Assembly (NCBI GenBank): GCA_039024895.1
Contig: JBCCPJ010000013.1
Span: 28,804-92,803, forward strand
From: JAJDOD01 sp039024895
GTDB taxonomy: Bacteria; Pseudomonadota; Alphaproteobacteria; Rhodobacterales; Rhodobacteraceae
Direction of reading: 5' to 3'
DNA length: 64,000 bases
The position numbers were made by a program, and so were the translations under genes. Below the pieces are notes generated by a model. The model saw only the letters and a list, made by a program, of their open reading frames with translations. It had not been told where the DNA came from and did no database searches. Positions within the stretch are counted from its first letter, which is position 1. Each line of letters opens with the position of its first letter. Shown here piece after piece: positions 44,355 through 54,700 of the stretch.

Positions 44355-45416
44355 ATGGCCTTCAAGCTTACCGATTTCAACGCCCTACAAAGGGCTGCTT
44401 TCGATACGATCATCGATGTACGTGCGCCGCTGGAATTTGCCGAAGATCATTTGCCGGGGGCGATAAATCTACCCGTTCTGAGCGATGCCGAGCGGGCTCG
44501 GGTTGGAACGATTTACGTGCAAGATAGCCCTTTCAAGGCGCGCAAGCTTGGCGCGGCACTGGTGGCGCGGAATGCTGCGGGCCATCTGGAAAACACACTC
44601 GCCGAGAAAGACGAAAGCTGGCGCCCGCTCCTGTATTGCTGGCGAGGCGGGCAGCGTTCCGGATCCTTCGCGTCGATCCTCTCGCAAATCGGTTGGCGGG
44701 TCGAGACGTTGGACGGAGGATATCGAAGTTACCGACGGGTGGTCGTTGATTTTCTCTATGAAAGGGCGTTTCCCGCACAGGTCTTTTTGCTCGACGGTAA
44801 CACCGGGACAGCGAAATCGGAGGTTTTGCGACTTTTGCCCGCGCTCGGAGTACAAGTTTTGGACCTGGAAGAGATGGCGGGTCACCGTGGCTCGGCCCTC
44901 GGCGGGCAAGGGACGCAACCGAGCCAGAAGGCTTTTGAAAGCAAACTGGCGGCGTCCATCGCAGCGCTCGACCCGGCGCGGCCTGTGTTGATCGAAGCAG
45001 AAAGCAGCCGCATTGGCCGCATCAACCTGCCACCGCAACTTTTTGGCGCTATGCGGGCGTCGCCCCGTATCGAAATCGTGGCCCCGATCTCGGTGCGTGC
45101 CGCGTATCTTTGCCGGGCCTACCGCGACCTTACGAGTAACGAAGAGGCTTTGGTCGCGCGGTTGCGTCGTCTCGTGCGCATCCAAGGCCACGCGCGGGTC
45201 GACGCTTGGGTTGAACTCGCCCAACAAGGTGCCTTCCCGGAGCTTGCCCAAGAACTGATGGAGCACCATTACGATCCGCGTTACGGCAAAAAACGCCCCA
45301 AACCGCCCGCTTCGAGCCTAAAGGCAGATGACCTCACACCGGAGGGCGTTCGGCGCCTCGCCGAAGCGGTGGCAGAGGCCGTGTCACAACTTCAAACGGC
45401 GCGGATTTCGGGCTGA
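44355..45416 (+). CDS. mnmH: tRNA 2-selenouridine synthase MnmH (SelU)
   Basis: The protein has 353 residues. The rhodanese domain has catalytic Cys95 in YCWRGGQRSG, followed by a P-loop (GNTGTAKS, residues 148-155) and a helical C-terminal part. MnmH first geranylates 2-thiouridine and then replaces sulfur with selenium at U34 of certain tRNAs, using selenophosphate. The 3' end overlaps the convergent selD fusion by 25 bases, which supplies that donor. Confidence 0.93.
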   Translation: MAFKLTDFNALQRAAFDTIIDVRAPLEFAEDHLPGAINLPVLSDAERARVGTIYVQDSPFKARKLGAALVARNAAGHLENTLAEKDESWRPLLYCWRGGQRSGSFASILSQIGWRVETLDGGYRSYRRVVVDFLYERAFPAQVFLLDGNTGTAKSEVLRLLPALGVQVLDLEEMAGHRGSALGGQGTQPSQKAFESKLAASIAALDPARPVLIEAESSRIGRINLPPQLFGAMRASPRIEIVAPISVRAAYLCRAYRDLTSNEEALVARLRRLVRIQGHARVDAWVELAQQGAFPELAQELMEHHYDPRYGKKRPKPPASSLKADDLTPEGVRRLAEAVAEAVSQLQTARISG

Positions 45417-47545
45417 TCTTCCTCACGCGGGACCAAATGTCCGATGATGGCCGCGTCGTGCCTAAGGCTCTGGAGCGTCTGGACCAAGCTGTCGGCCCGG
45501 TGGGTCTCAACGGCGGCAAGCAAGCCACCCACCGTTTGCGGATCGAACAGAAGACTGTTGCGTCCGGTATCCGCGCCTTCAAAGGCGACGTCGGCTCGAT
45601 TTGCCGCCCATAGGCTGGACCTCACGCCGTGCTCGGCGAGTTTCAATGCGCCAGCATACAAAGGAACTGCATCCATATTAATTTCTGCTGTGAGGTTTGC
45701 TTCGGCGAGCATGTGCGCCGCGTGACCCGCCAACCCAAAACCCGTCACATCGGTCATGGCGCGGGCGTCCTTGGCAAGGGCACGGGCGGCGTCACCCTGC
45801 GATACGGTCATCACCGCAAGGGCAGCGGCGATATCGTCACCACGCGCTTGCCCGGTCATTTCCGCCGCAAACAACGTCCCCGATCCCAGCGGGCGCGTCA
45901 GGATCAAGGCGTCGCCCTCCTGTGGGGAGGGACGCAGCAAATGCTCCGGCGCGTCGAGCCCGGTTACTGAAAAACCGACCGTGAACTCAGCGCCTTGGGT
46001 GCTATGCCCGCCTACAATGGCAGCGCCCTCAGCTTCGCAAACCTCTGCGACAGCTCCCATGACTTCCGACAACCACCGCCCTTGAAGCGGTTCTGTCATC
46101 CGAGGGAGCGTCACGTGACAAAGGACAGCCTGCGGACGCGCACCCATCGCCCAAATATCGCCCAGGGCATGCAGCGCGGCAATCCGGCCAAATAGCCAAG
46201 GGTCATCCCAAAAAGAACGAAGATGGTCTGTGGTCAGGGCTTGCCGTACCCCACGGATTTCCAGCATGGCGGCATCGGCGCCCGGTCCGGTCAGGACATC
46301 CGGGCGGAACGGCATGTCGAGGGTTTCAAGCACATTGCGCAAGATATCCGGTGCCACTTTGGACCCGCAGCCTGCGCAGAGGGGCTGTTCCGTACCGGCG
46401 CCGACTGCGCGCGGGGTCTTGGTCTGCACGGCGGACATTGCGGGCAGGTGGTTTAACCGATCCATAAAACGCCGATCAATCCAGTCTTTCCAGCGCCACG
46501 CCCACGCGCCACCGAAGGACTGCTTCCCCCGGTCGGCGACCGCGTCTTTGCCGCCGAGGGAGATCAGTTTCAAATAGCTTGCCTGGGGTTTGAAGGGTTT
46601 AAGTGGTCGGTCTGATGCGACGGCTTTCAGGTTATGGGTCAGCGCCGGAGCCGCACGAACTGCAAAGACACCGGCTTTCGGGCGCGGGCTTGCGCTGAGA
46701 TGGGCGCAGTCACCGACGGCAAAGATGCGCGGATCATTCGTTGATCTAAGGTCGGCGCCCACATTGATATAGCCGTCATGCAAATCGAGACCGGTGTCGT
46801 TCAGCCAGTCAAAAGGGCGCGCGCCTGCTGCCCCCACTGTCAATGCGGCGGGTAGAAGTCCCCCGCCGGAAAGCGTAACGGCGTCGGCAGTGACCTCTTT
46901 CACCGTTGTGTTTTCGAGGAGCGTGATGCCTTGGCGTTCCAATGCCTGCCGCAACATATCGGATGTTTTGGCGTTGACGCCCCGCAGCGCGTTTTCCGCC
47001 TCAACCACCGTGACCGGGGTTCCGTCGGGCAGGCCGTGTTCAATCGCAAGCGCAAGTTCTACCCCGGCGACCCCGCCGCCGATTACAACAATTGGCCCGC
47101 CGCTCCCCGCCAGATGATCACGCCAGTGTCTCGCAAAGCGACCGAGCGGTTTCGCGGCGACCCCATGCTCGGCAAAGCCCGGCAGGTTTGGCATATCGGA
47201 CGTGATGCCAATATCGAAGGAGGCGTAGTCGTAGGCAATTGGGGCGCGTCCTTGCATCGTGACACTGCGTGTCTCCCGATCCATTCCTGTGACCTGACCA
47301 AAAATAAGGCGCGCACCTGCAAAACGGGCGAGCTTTACAAGATCAATCTCCAGGTCTTCCCGACCATAATGCCCGGCGACAAAGCCGGGCAGCATGCCGG
47401 TATACGGTGCGGTTGCGGTCGGGTTAATCAGCGTCAAACGGGCACCGGGTAGCGGGTCCATGCCCCAGGCGCGCAGCAAAAGTGCATGGGCATGGCCGCC
47501 GCCGATCAGAACGATATCGCAGGAGAGGGGGGTCGTTTCTTGCAT
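45392..47545 (-). CDS. selD: Fusion of FAD-dependent NADH-dehydrogenase-like domain and selenide, water dikinase SelD
   Basis: The protein has 717 residues. Residues 1-365 form a pyridine-nucleotide-disulfide-oxidoreductase-like domain (FAD motif IVLIGGGHAHA; second Rossmann IVVIGGGVAGVELA; IFAVGDCAHL). Residues 385-717 are SelD: active-site Cys393 and Lys396 in CAGCGSKV, GPGADAAML, GHSTQGAEF and MTDVTGFGLAGHA. SelD makes selenophosphate from selenide and ATP. The fused oxidoreductase may deliver selenide or reduce a precursor; this arrangement is known in other bacteria but its chemistry is unproven. No selA, selB or selC here, so selenouridine tRNA is the visible use. Confidence 0.92.
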   Translation of the reverse strand: MQETTPLSCDIVLIGGGHAHALLLRAWGMDPLPGARLTLINPTATAPYTGMLPGFVAGHYGREDLEIDLVKLARFAGARLIFGQVTGMDRETRSVTMQGRAPIAYDYASFDIGITSDMPNLPGFAEHGVAAKPLGRFARHWRDHLAGSGGPIVVIGGGVAGVELALAIEHGLPDGTPVTVVEAENALRGVNAKTSDMLRQALERQGITLLENTTVKEVTADAVTLSGGGLLPAALTVGAAGARPFDWLNDTGLDLHDGYINVGADLRSTNDPRIFAVGDCAHLSASPRPKAGVFAVRAAPALTHNLKAVASDRPLKPFKPQASYLKLISLGGKDAVADRGKQSFGGAWAWRWKDWIDRRFMDRLNHLPAMSAVQTKTPRAVGAGTEQPLCAGCGSKVAPDILRNVLETLDMPFRPDVLTGPGADAAMLEIRGVRQALTTDHLRSFWDDPWLFGRIAALHALGDIWAMGARPQAVLCHVTLPRMTEPLQGRWLSEVMGAVAEVCEAEGAAIVGGHSTQGAEFTVGFSVTGLDAPEHLLRPSPQEGDALILTRPLGSGTLFAAEMTGQARGDDIAAALAVMTVSQGDAARALAKDARAMTDVTGFGLAGHAAHMLAEANLTAEINMDAVPLYAGALKLAEHGVRSSLWAANRADVAFEGADTGRNSLLFDPQTVGGLLAAVETHRADSLVQTLQSLRHDAAIIGHLVPREEDQPEIRAV

Positions 47546-47586
47546 ATCCCCGCCCTAGCGCTTTGCAAGGACAAGGGGCAAGGGGC

Positions 47587-48624
47587 TCAGTAACCGCTCA
47601 TTTCAAGATATCCTATGCCCGGATGGGACCCCGTGACCTCAACCGGGCCTTCCCCATAGGGCACAAGCGTGCCCATCCAGCTTTGCGGGTAAAGCGCGGT
47701 TGACGTGATCGTGACGCCGTAATCGGGCAGTTCGATATCCCAGGCTGTCGGCACCTGCCGCCCCTCGACCTCAGAATGCGCTGCAGCGGTCATGGACATT
47801 TGACCGGGTTGGAGCGGTACGCCTGACCCGTCTTCCTCAATCCAGGTGCCCACTGTATAGGCGCTCCCATCCTGGTCGCGCAGGCGATAGCCCATAAGCT
47901 TTTCACCATTGTCGAAATGGAGGGAGACCCAATCCCAGCCGGTTTGCGTTTCGGTCAGCGGCTGCGAGGACCATTCGCGATCGAGCCAGGCGCGCCCCGT
48001 GACGTCGATGGCGCCGTCTTCCAGCGTAATGGTCCCGGTCACTTCGTAATGGGGTTGCGAATAGTAGTGGCTCGCCTGACCGGCCTCCGACTTGACGGAA
48101 AAGCCGGACTGCCCCTGCAAAACAAAGGGGCCATCGGCATCAAGTTTCAGATCATAGTGAAATCCGGTTCCTTGGGCCGTCAGACGAAGATCGTTGAGCG
48201 TCGGCCCCACCATTTGCCATTCATCGATAAACGCATCGAACGGCGCGGCAGTGACACCCGCCTGACCACTTGCCCCTCGGGCAAAACGTTCGGCATAGAG
48301 GTGCCCGGCGGGTGTTGAAACCGCGGCATGGGCCATCCAGGCTTGATCCCCTTCTGCGCCGCCGGGGGCAAGCGCATTGCGAAACAATGTCCACTGAATG
48401 CCGTAAGCCGTGCCGTCGGCGCTTTCGAGATTGGCTGTGACATACCACCATTCGATCCGAAAGGTGTTGTGGGGCCCGTGATCGACCGGAAAGCGGAAGC
48501 GGGTTTCGGGGTCGGGCAGGTCGAAACCATCGGTGGTTTGTCCCAGCCCGGCAAAACCCTGTGCCAAGACCAGGGTCGGCAACAAAGCGAAGCAGATTGC
48601 GGAGCGAAGCACTTTAACGTTCAT
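47587..48624 (-). CDS. AttH/CrtC-like secreted lipocalin-fold protein
   Basis: The protein has 345 residues from ATG 48624; the frame runs 66 codons further over the permease gene but that part is a shadow. Signal peptide: MNVKVLRSAICFALLPTLVL, cut near AQG. The mature part is the AttH/carotenoid-1,2-hydratase N-terminal lipocalin-like fold (FPVDHGPHNTFRIEWWYVTA; WLDREWSSQPL; WDWVSLHFDNGEKLMGYRL). It overlaps the permease gene by 11 bases. AttH proteins accompany FtsX-type ABC systems (AttEFGH) and probably act in the periplasm with them. Confidence 0.85.
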   Translation of the reverse strand: MNVKVLRSAICFALLPTLVLAQGFAGLGQTTDGFDLPDPETRFRFPVDHGPHNTFRIEWWYVTANLESADGTAYGIQWTLFRNALAPGGAEGDQAWMAHAAVSTPAGHLYAERFARGASGQAGVTAAPFDAFIDEWQMVGPTLNDLRLTAQGTGFHYDLKLDADGPFVLQGQSGFSVKSEAGQASHYYSQPHYEVTGTITLEDGAIDVTGRAWLDREWSSQPLTETQTGWDWVSLHFDNGEKLMGYRLRDQDGSAYTVGTWIEEDGSGVPLQPGQMSMTAAAHSEVEGRQVPTAWDIELPDYGVTITSTALYPQSWMGTLVPYGEGPVEVTGSHPGIGYLEMSGY

Positions 48625-51007
48625 GGGCAAAGACCCTGATAAGATCGGCGGGGGGGCGCTTGGCCAACTGGCGGGCAGGCCAAAGGCTAGCGAGCCCGGC
48701 GGCGGCAAGGGATGCGAGGCCGAGCCAAATCCAATCCATCGGAAAAAGTGACATCGGCAGGCGCCACCCGAAGGCCTCCACATTGATAACCGCAAGAAGA
48801 ACCCAAGCCAGGGCCAAACCAACAGGCAGTGCCAAAAGAAACGTGAGCGCCGCGAGGGTGAGTGACCGCACCAGTTCCAGGCGTGCGAGCTGTTTTCGCG
48901 TCACGCCAAGCGCCCAAACCGGTGCCAGTTGAGGCAAGCGCATTGCGGCGAGCGTGAGAAGCGACGTCAGGATCGCCAGCCCAGCCACGGAAAGCGTCAG
49001 AATGTTGAGCGCGCCGGTCACCGCAAATGTCCGGTCGAACACTTGCATGGAAAACGCCTTCAGAGACCGCTGATCGATCATCCGTTCTTCTGGAATACCG
49101 AGATCATCTCTTAACGCCGCGCGCATCGTATCGGGGTCGTCGGTGAGGACGCCAAAATCCCTACGATCCAGTGTGTCGTAACGGGCGGTTAAGGTCTCAA
49201 ATCCAAGAACAACCTGGCCCAAGGGATTGCCGTAGTCGCTGTAGACGGCAAGGACCTCGGTCTCCCAACCGCCGGGGAGGGGGAGATTGCCGCCAGGTGC
49301 CAGTCCTTCGCGCCGCGCAAGCTGTTCGTTGATCATCGCCCCATCGCCTGCGGCAAGCCGCGCCCACGCATCGGGGCTCGATGACAAAAGAGGCCAGTTT
49401 TTGGCATAGATCGGGTGATCGACAACGCCGTAAATTTCGGCGGGCGCGCCCAGCACGTCGCCATCGGTGTGCCAAATTGGCAGAACATCAATGCCGTTTT
49501 CCGCCATGTAGCCCTGAAATAGGGACGTTTCCCTCTCGTCAGCAACTGTCACGTAAAGCTCGCTCACCAACCGCTGATCGAGCCATCCGGTAAACGTGGC
49601 GCGAAAGCTCGCGACCATCGTGCCGATGCCGATATTTGCCGAAAGGGCGAGCAGCAGCGCCATGAGCGCCAGCGACAAACCCGGTAGTTGTTGCCGGGTA
49701 TCGGCCCAAAACCAGTCGGACAGTGGGCCGCGCGATGTCTTGGCGAGAAGGTTGAGGAGCGCCGCCAAGACGCTCGGCAGGCTCAAGGCTGCGGCAATGA
49801 GGAAGCCGCCAAGCAGTGTGAAGCCGCTGACCAAACCGCCGCCCAGCACGAGGGCGAGCACGGCCACCGCGAATGCGATCCCCGCAAGCCAGAGCTGCCA
49901 GCGCATGGTGCCTGCGCTCACCATGGCCCAGGCACGCGGTTTCGCCGGGGCAAGGGGCGGCATGCGCGCGACTTGGACAAGGCCGCTCACCGCCGCCAGC
50001 GCTGTTCCGGCAATCGCGATGAGCAACCCGCTCAGCCACCAAATGGGCGATAGCGTCAGTGCACCCTCCACGGTTGCTCCGTAAAGTCCTCGCAATGTGG
50101 CAGCCACATCGGGGATCAGCATGGACGCGATCAGCCAGCCCAAGACGATGCCAAGCGCGCCGGCGACGAGTGCGAAGATGAGCAATTCCAGCGCGAGCAA
50201 GGTGACCAGCCGCCGCGAGGTTGCCCCCAGGGCGCGCAAAGTCCGAAATGCCGGTCGGCGCTGCTCGAAAGCCAGGCCGACGGCACCGTTAACGATGAAA
50301 AGCCCCACCGCAAAAGAGAGGAGCCCAAAGGCGGTCAGGTTGAGGTGAAAGCTGTCGGTGAGCCGCCCCAAGTCTTCGGCCGTTTCCGGTTGCTCGATCA
50401 TCAGACCTGGCGCTACGGTTTCAAGCGGCGGGCGTTTCAACGGTTGTTCGGCCAGCAAGATGAGCCGGGAGTATCCAGTCGTACCGGTCAAATCTTGCGC
50501 GACGGTGATGTCCGTCACGACCATGCCCGGCGCAATGCCATCCGCCACCTGCACGGGCCGCCCGAGGGATTGAAGTCGCTCGGCAGTGACCGCATTTGCC
50601 AGCACCGTACCCGTTTCGCCGGTCACATCGTCAATCGTATCGGGTCCAATGGCAGCGCCGATTGCGCTATCGCCGGGAGCGGTGAACGGATCGATCCCCA
50701 AAAGGCGCACGCGTCCGCCATCTCCGGCAACCCAGCCATCGATCACAGGGCTCACAAGCCAACCGGCACGCCGCAGGTTTATGAAAACTTCATGGGAGAT
50801 CGTGCCGTCCGTGCTGACCAGATTGCGAAGCCCGCCACCCGTCAAGGTATCGGCGGCAGAGGCGTAGCTTTTGCGCGCCTCCGCGTTGATGGCTTGGACC
50901 CCGGACCAAAGCGCCGTCGCAAGGGCCAGACCAAGGATGAGCGTGAGCATTTGGAACGGTCGACGTCGCCAATGAGACAGGAGGGCCGACAGAATAGCGC
51001 CCGTCAT
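48614..51007 (-). CDS. FtsX-family ABC permease, duplicated form (AttF/AttG-like)
   Basis: The protein has 797 residues. It has an N-terminal anchor and long periplasmic region, then two FtsX-type membrane blocks (around residues 230-410 and 660-790) and further helices between, as in fused LolC/MacB-like permeases. It works with the ATPase gene 4 bases upstream and with the AttH-like protein downstream. Likely moves a lipid, peptide or envelope component outward. Confidence 0.85.
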   Translation of the reverse strand: MTGAILSALLSHWRRRPFQMLTLILGLALATALWSGVQAINAEARKSYASAADTLTGGGLRNLVSTDGTISHEVFINLRRAGWLVSPVIDGWVAGDGGRVRLLGIDPFTAPGDSAIGAAIGPDTIDDVTGETGTVLANAVTAERLQSLGRPVQVADGIAPGMVVTDITVAQDLTGTTGYSRLILLAEQPLKRPPLETVAPGLMIEQPETAEDLGRLTDSFHLNLTAFGLLSFAVGLFIVNGAVGLAFEQRRPAFRTLRALGATSRRLVTLLALELLIFALVAGALGIVLGWLIASMLIPDVAATLRGLYGATVEGALTLSPIWWLSGLLIAIAGTALAAVSGLVQVARMPPLAPAKPRAWAMVSAGTMRWQLWLAGIAFAVAVLALVLGGGLVSGFTLLGGFLIAAALSLPSVLAALLNLLAKTSRGPLSDWFWADTRQQLPGLSLALMALLLALSANIGIGTMVASFRATFTGWLDQRLVSELYVTVADERETSLFQGYMAENGIDVLPIWHTDGDVLGAPAEIYGVVDHPIYAKNWPLLSSSPDAWARLAAGDGAMINEQLARREGLAPGGNLPLPGGWETEVLAVYSDYGNPLGQVVLGFETLTARYDTLDRRDFGVLTDDPDTMRAALRDDLGIPEERMIDQRSLKAFSMQVFDRTFAVTGALNILTLSVAGLAILTSLLTLAAMRLPQLAPVWALGVTRKQLARLELVRSLTLAALTFLLALPVGLALAWVLLAVINVEAFGWRLPMSLFPMDWIWLGLASLAAAGLASLWPARQLAKRPPADLIRVFAHER

Positions 51008-51660
51008 GCCGCAAGCCGCCCGTGGCTAAGGTGCAGACGGCGATCGGCACGCGCGGCCAAGCGCTCCGAATGCGTCACAAGGATCAGCGCGGCACCGGTT
51101 TTGGCCGTTTCCGAGAGCAAGAGGTTGAACACCGCATCAGACGTCGCCTCATCGAGATTACCTGTCGGCTCATCCGCCAGCACCATTTTCGGCTTATGCA
51201 TAAGCGCGCGCCCAATGGCCACGCGCTGTTGTTGCCCGCCGGAAAGTTCCTCGGGATACTTTGCTAACTGCTCTATGATACCAAGGGCTTCCGACATGGC
51301 CTTCACGTCACTTTCAGAGCAGGGAACGCCCGCAAGGTCCGCTTGAAACCGCAGGTTTTTGGCCACGGTCAGGGACGGGATCAGATTGAATTGTTGAAAC
51401 ACGATACCAAGCGCTTGTCGACGGAGCGCGGCCCGGGCTGCATCATTCATCGCGAACAGATTTTCGTTGCCCAGCGTGATGTTGCCCCCATCCGCCGGTT
51501 CCAAACCGGCAAGGATGTGCAAAAGCGTCGATTTCCCGGACCCGCTCTCGCCGGTCAGCGCCAAGGTCTCGCCCGCTGACACCGTGAGCGCAATGCCATC
51601 CAGTACCGGGCGTTCCATGCCGGAAAAGCGTTTGGTTAAGTCAGAAACGTTCAGAAGCAT
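51004..51660 (-). CDS. ABC transporter ATPase (LolD/MacB/AttE type)
   Basis: The protein has 218 residues. Walker A is GESGSGKST, signature LSGGQQQRV, Walker B MVLADEPTGNLD and H-loop THS. Sequence pattern matches the MacB/LolD subfamily (FQQFNLIPSLTVAKNL). It powers the adjacent FtsX-type permease (ATGA-type overlap). First gene of the three-gene leftward unit, divergent from dnaE. Confidence 0.92.
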   Translation of the reverse strand: MLLNVSDLTKRFSGMERPVLDGIALTVSAGETLALTGESGSGKSTLLHILAGLEPADGGNITLGNENLFAMNDAARAALRRQALGIVFQQFNLIPSLTVAKNLRFQADLAGVPCSESDVKAMSEALGIIEQLAKYPEELSGGQQQRVAIGRALMHKPKMVLADEPTGNLDEATSDAVFNLLLSETAKTGAALILVTHSERLAARADRRLHLSHGRLAA

Positions 51661-51780
51661 GGACGATATCTATCTTGATTTTGCTGTCTGAACAGGGGGC
51701 TGCGCGATGCGCGCCGCTTTGCCGCGCGAGGCCTCTATTTTGGTGTTTCCCTCCCCACTGACCCTCCATATGGTGTGGTA

Positions 51781-54700
51781 ATGGCGACTCCAAAGTTCAT
51801 CCACCTCCGCGTCCACACTGAGTACTCACTGCTAGAAGGGGCGGTGCGTCTGAAGTCATTACCCGGCACATGCGCAAAACTGGATATGCCCGCTGTTGCG
51901 GTGACGGACACCAATAATATGTTCGCCGCGCTCGAGTTTTCCGTCTCCTCGATGGACGCCGGCGTGCAACCCATCGTCGGTTGCCAGATCGATCTCGAGT
52001 ATCAACCGACAGAACTCGGTGGTCGACCAGTCCCACCTGCACCGATCGTTCTGCTGGCGCAGTCCCGCGCCGGTTACGAAGGGCTCATGAAGTTGAACTC
52101 GGCGCTCTACTTGCGCGAAACAGATCTGCCCAATGTCACGCTCGCCGATTTGGCAGCCCACGGGGACGGGTTGATATGCCTGACCGGTGGGGCCGATGGC
52201 CCCATCGGACGGCTCTTGCAGAATAACGCAAGAGACAAGGCCGGTGTTTTGCTGCGCAAGTTGGCAGAGATATTCGACCGACGCCTCTATGTGGAGCTAC
52301 AGCGCCATCCTGGTGAAGGTGGCGCACTGCCCCAAGCAGAGGCGGCAACTGAGCCCGCATTCGTTGAAATGGCCTACGCGATGGGCTTGCCGCTCGTGGC
52401 GACGAATGACGTCTATTTCCCCGCGCCCGACATGTACGAGGCCCATGATGCGCTGATTTGTATTGCCGATGGGGCCTATGTAGATCAACAGGGCCCGCGC
52501 CGCAAACTGACGCAGCAACATTACTTGAAAAGCCCAGCCGAGATGGAGGTCTTGTTTAAGGACCTGCCGGAAGCCATTGAGAACACAGTCGAGATCGCAA
52601 GAAGATGCGCCTTCGTAGTGACGCGCCACGATCCGATCCTGCCCAAGTTCGCCGAAGACGAAATCGAAGAACTGCGGCGGCAGGCGCAAGAAGGATTAGA
52701 GGCGCGCCTCGCTGTGATTGAGCCAGCCGCCCCCCGGGAAGACTACGATGCGCGCCTCGAATTTGAGTTGGGCATCATCGAGGGCATGGGATTTCCCGGC
52801 TACTTCCTCATCGTGGCCGATTTCATCAAATGGGCGAAGGATCAGGACATCCCTGTCGGTCCAGGCAGAGGCTCCGGCGCCGGTTCGCTGGTGGCCTACG
52901 CGCTGACCATCACAGACCTCGACCCGCTTCGCTACTCGCTGCTGTTCGAGCGGTTCCTGAACCCCGAGCGGGTGAGTATGCCGGATTTCGATATCGATTT
53001 CTGCATGGATCGCCGGGAGGAAGTGATCCGCTACGTGCAAGAGCGCTATGGCGCCGATAAAGTCGGCCAGATCATCACCTTTGGTGCTCTGCTCTCGAAG
53101 GCAGCCGTGCGCGATGTGGGGCGCGTGCTCCAGATGCCCTACGGGCAGGTGGACAGGCTTTCCAAGTTGATCCCTGTGGAGGGCGTAAAGCCGGTCAGCA
53201 TTGAAAAGGCGCTCGCCGATGAGCCGCGCCTGCGCGAAGAAGCCAAGGCGGAAGAGGTGGTGGAACGGTTGCTCACCTACGGCCAACAGGTGGAGGGGCT
53301 ATTGCGCAACGCATCCACCCACGCGGCAGGCGTGGTGATCGGGGACCGGCCATTGGACGCCTTGGTGCCGCTTTACCGCGATCCCCGTTCTGAGATGCCA
53401 GCAACGCAGTTCAATATGAAATGGGTCGAGCAAGCGGGTTTGGTCAAGTTCGACTTTCTTGGGTTGAAGACTTTAACAGTGATCCAGAACGCTTTGAATT
53501 TGCTGAAAGAACGCGGTATAGATATCGATATTGGCGCAATCCCGCTAGACGATCCGGCATCCTATGAGCTCTATGCCAAAGCGCGGACCGTCGCGGTGTT
53601 TCAGGTGGAAAGCTCCGGCATGATGGATGCCCTGCGCCGCATGAAGCCAACCTGTATCGAGGATATCGTGGCGCTCGTGGCGCTCTATCGTCCTGGGCCG
53701 ATGGAGAACATTCCGCAATATTGCGACGTGAAGAACGGGCGGGCGGAGCGCGAAAAACTGCACCCGCTGATCGACCATATTCTAGACGAGACACAGGGCA
53801 TCATCGTTTACCAGGAACAGGTGATGCAAATCGCGCAGGAAATGGCTGGCTACTCGCTGGGCGGGGCCGATTTGCTGCGCCGCGCCATGGGCAAGAAAAT
53901 TCAAGCGGCCATGGATGCGGAGCGCCCGAAATTCATGGAAGGCGCTAAGAAAAACGGTGTTGATAAGGCTAAAGCGACGGAGGTTTGGAACCTCCTCGAC
54001 AAATTCGCCAATTATGGGTTCAACAAGTCACACGCAGCCGCCTATGCCGTGGTCAGCTATCAAACAGCGTGGCTCAAGGCGAACTACCCAGTTGAATTCA
54101 TGGCTGGGGTGATGAATTGCGATCTGCACCTCACGGATAAATTGAGCGTTTATGCCGAAGAGGTGCGCCGTGGACTGGATATTGAGATTGTGCCGCCGTG
54201 TGTGAACCGGTCGGAACCCACATTCAGCGTGCGGGATGGCAAGCTGGTCTACGCGCTTGGCGCTTTGAAAAATGTCGGCGTCGAGGCCATGCGGCTGGTG
54301 CGCGAGGCCCGCGGCGACAAGCCATTTGTTACCGTATTTGATTTCGCCCGTCGGGTGGACCTGAAACGGGTCGGCAAGCGGCCACTGGAAATGTTGGCGC
54401 GGGCAGGGGCGTTTGACGAGCTTGACGCAAATCGGCGGCGCGTCTTTGCTTCGCTCGATGCGCTCACAGCTTACTCCGCCGCGATTTTCGAACAGCGGGG
54501 CTCCAATCAGGTCTCCCTATTCGGCGATGCGGGGGACGATTTGCCGGAGCCGCGCTTGTCGCCGGTCGATGATTGGTTGCCCAATGAGCGCCTAGCCGAA
54601 GAAGAAATCGCTATTGGGTTTTATCTGTCCGGGCACCCGCTCGATGACTACGCCGCCGCTTTCAAACGTAAAAACATGCCGACGCTGGTGGAGTTGCAGG

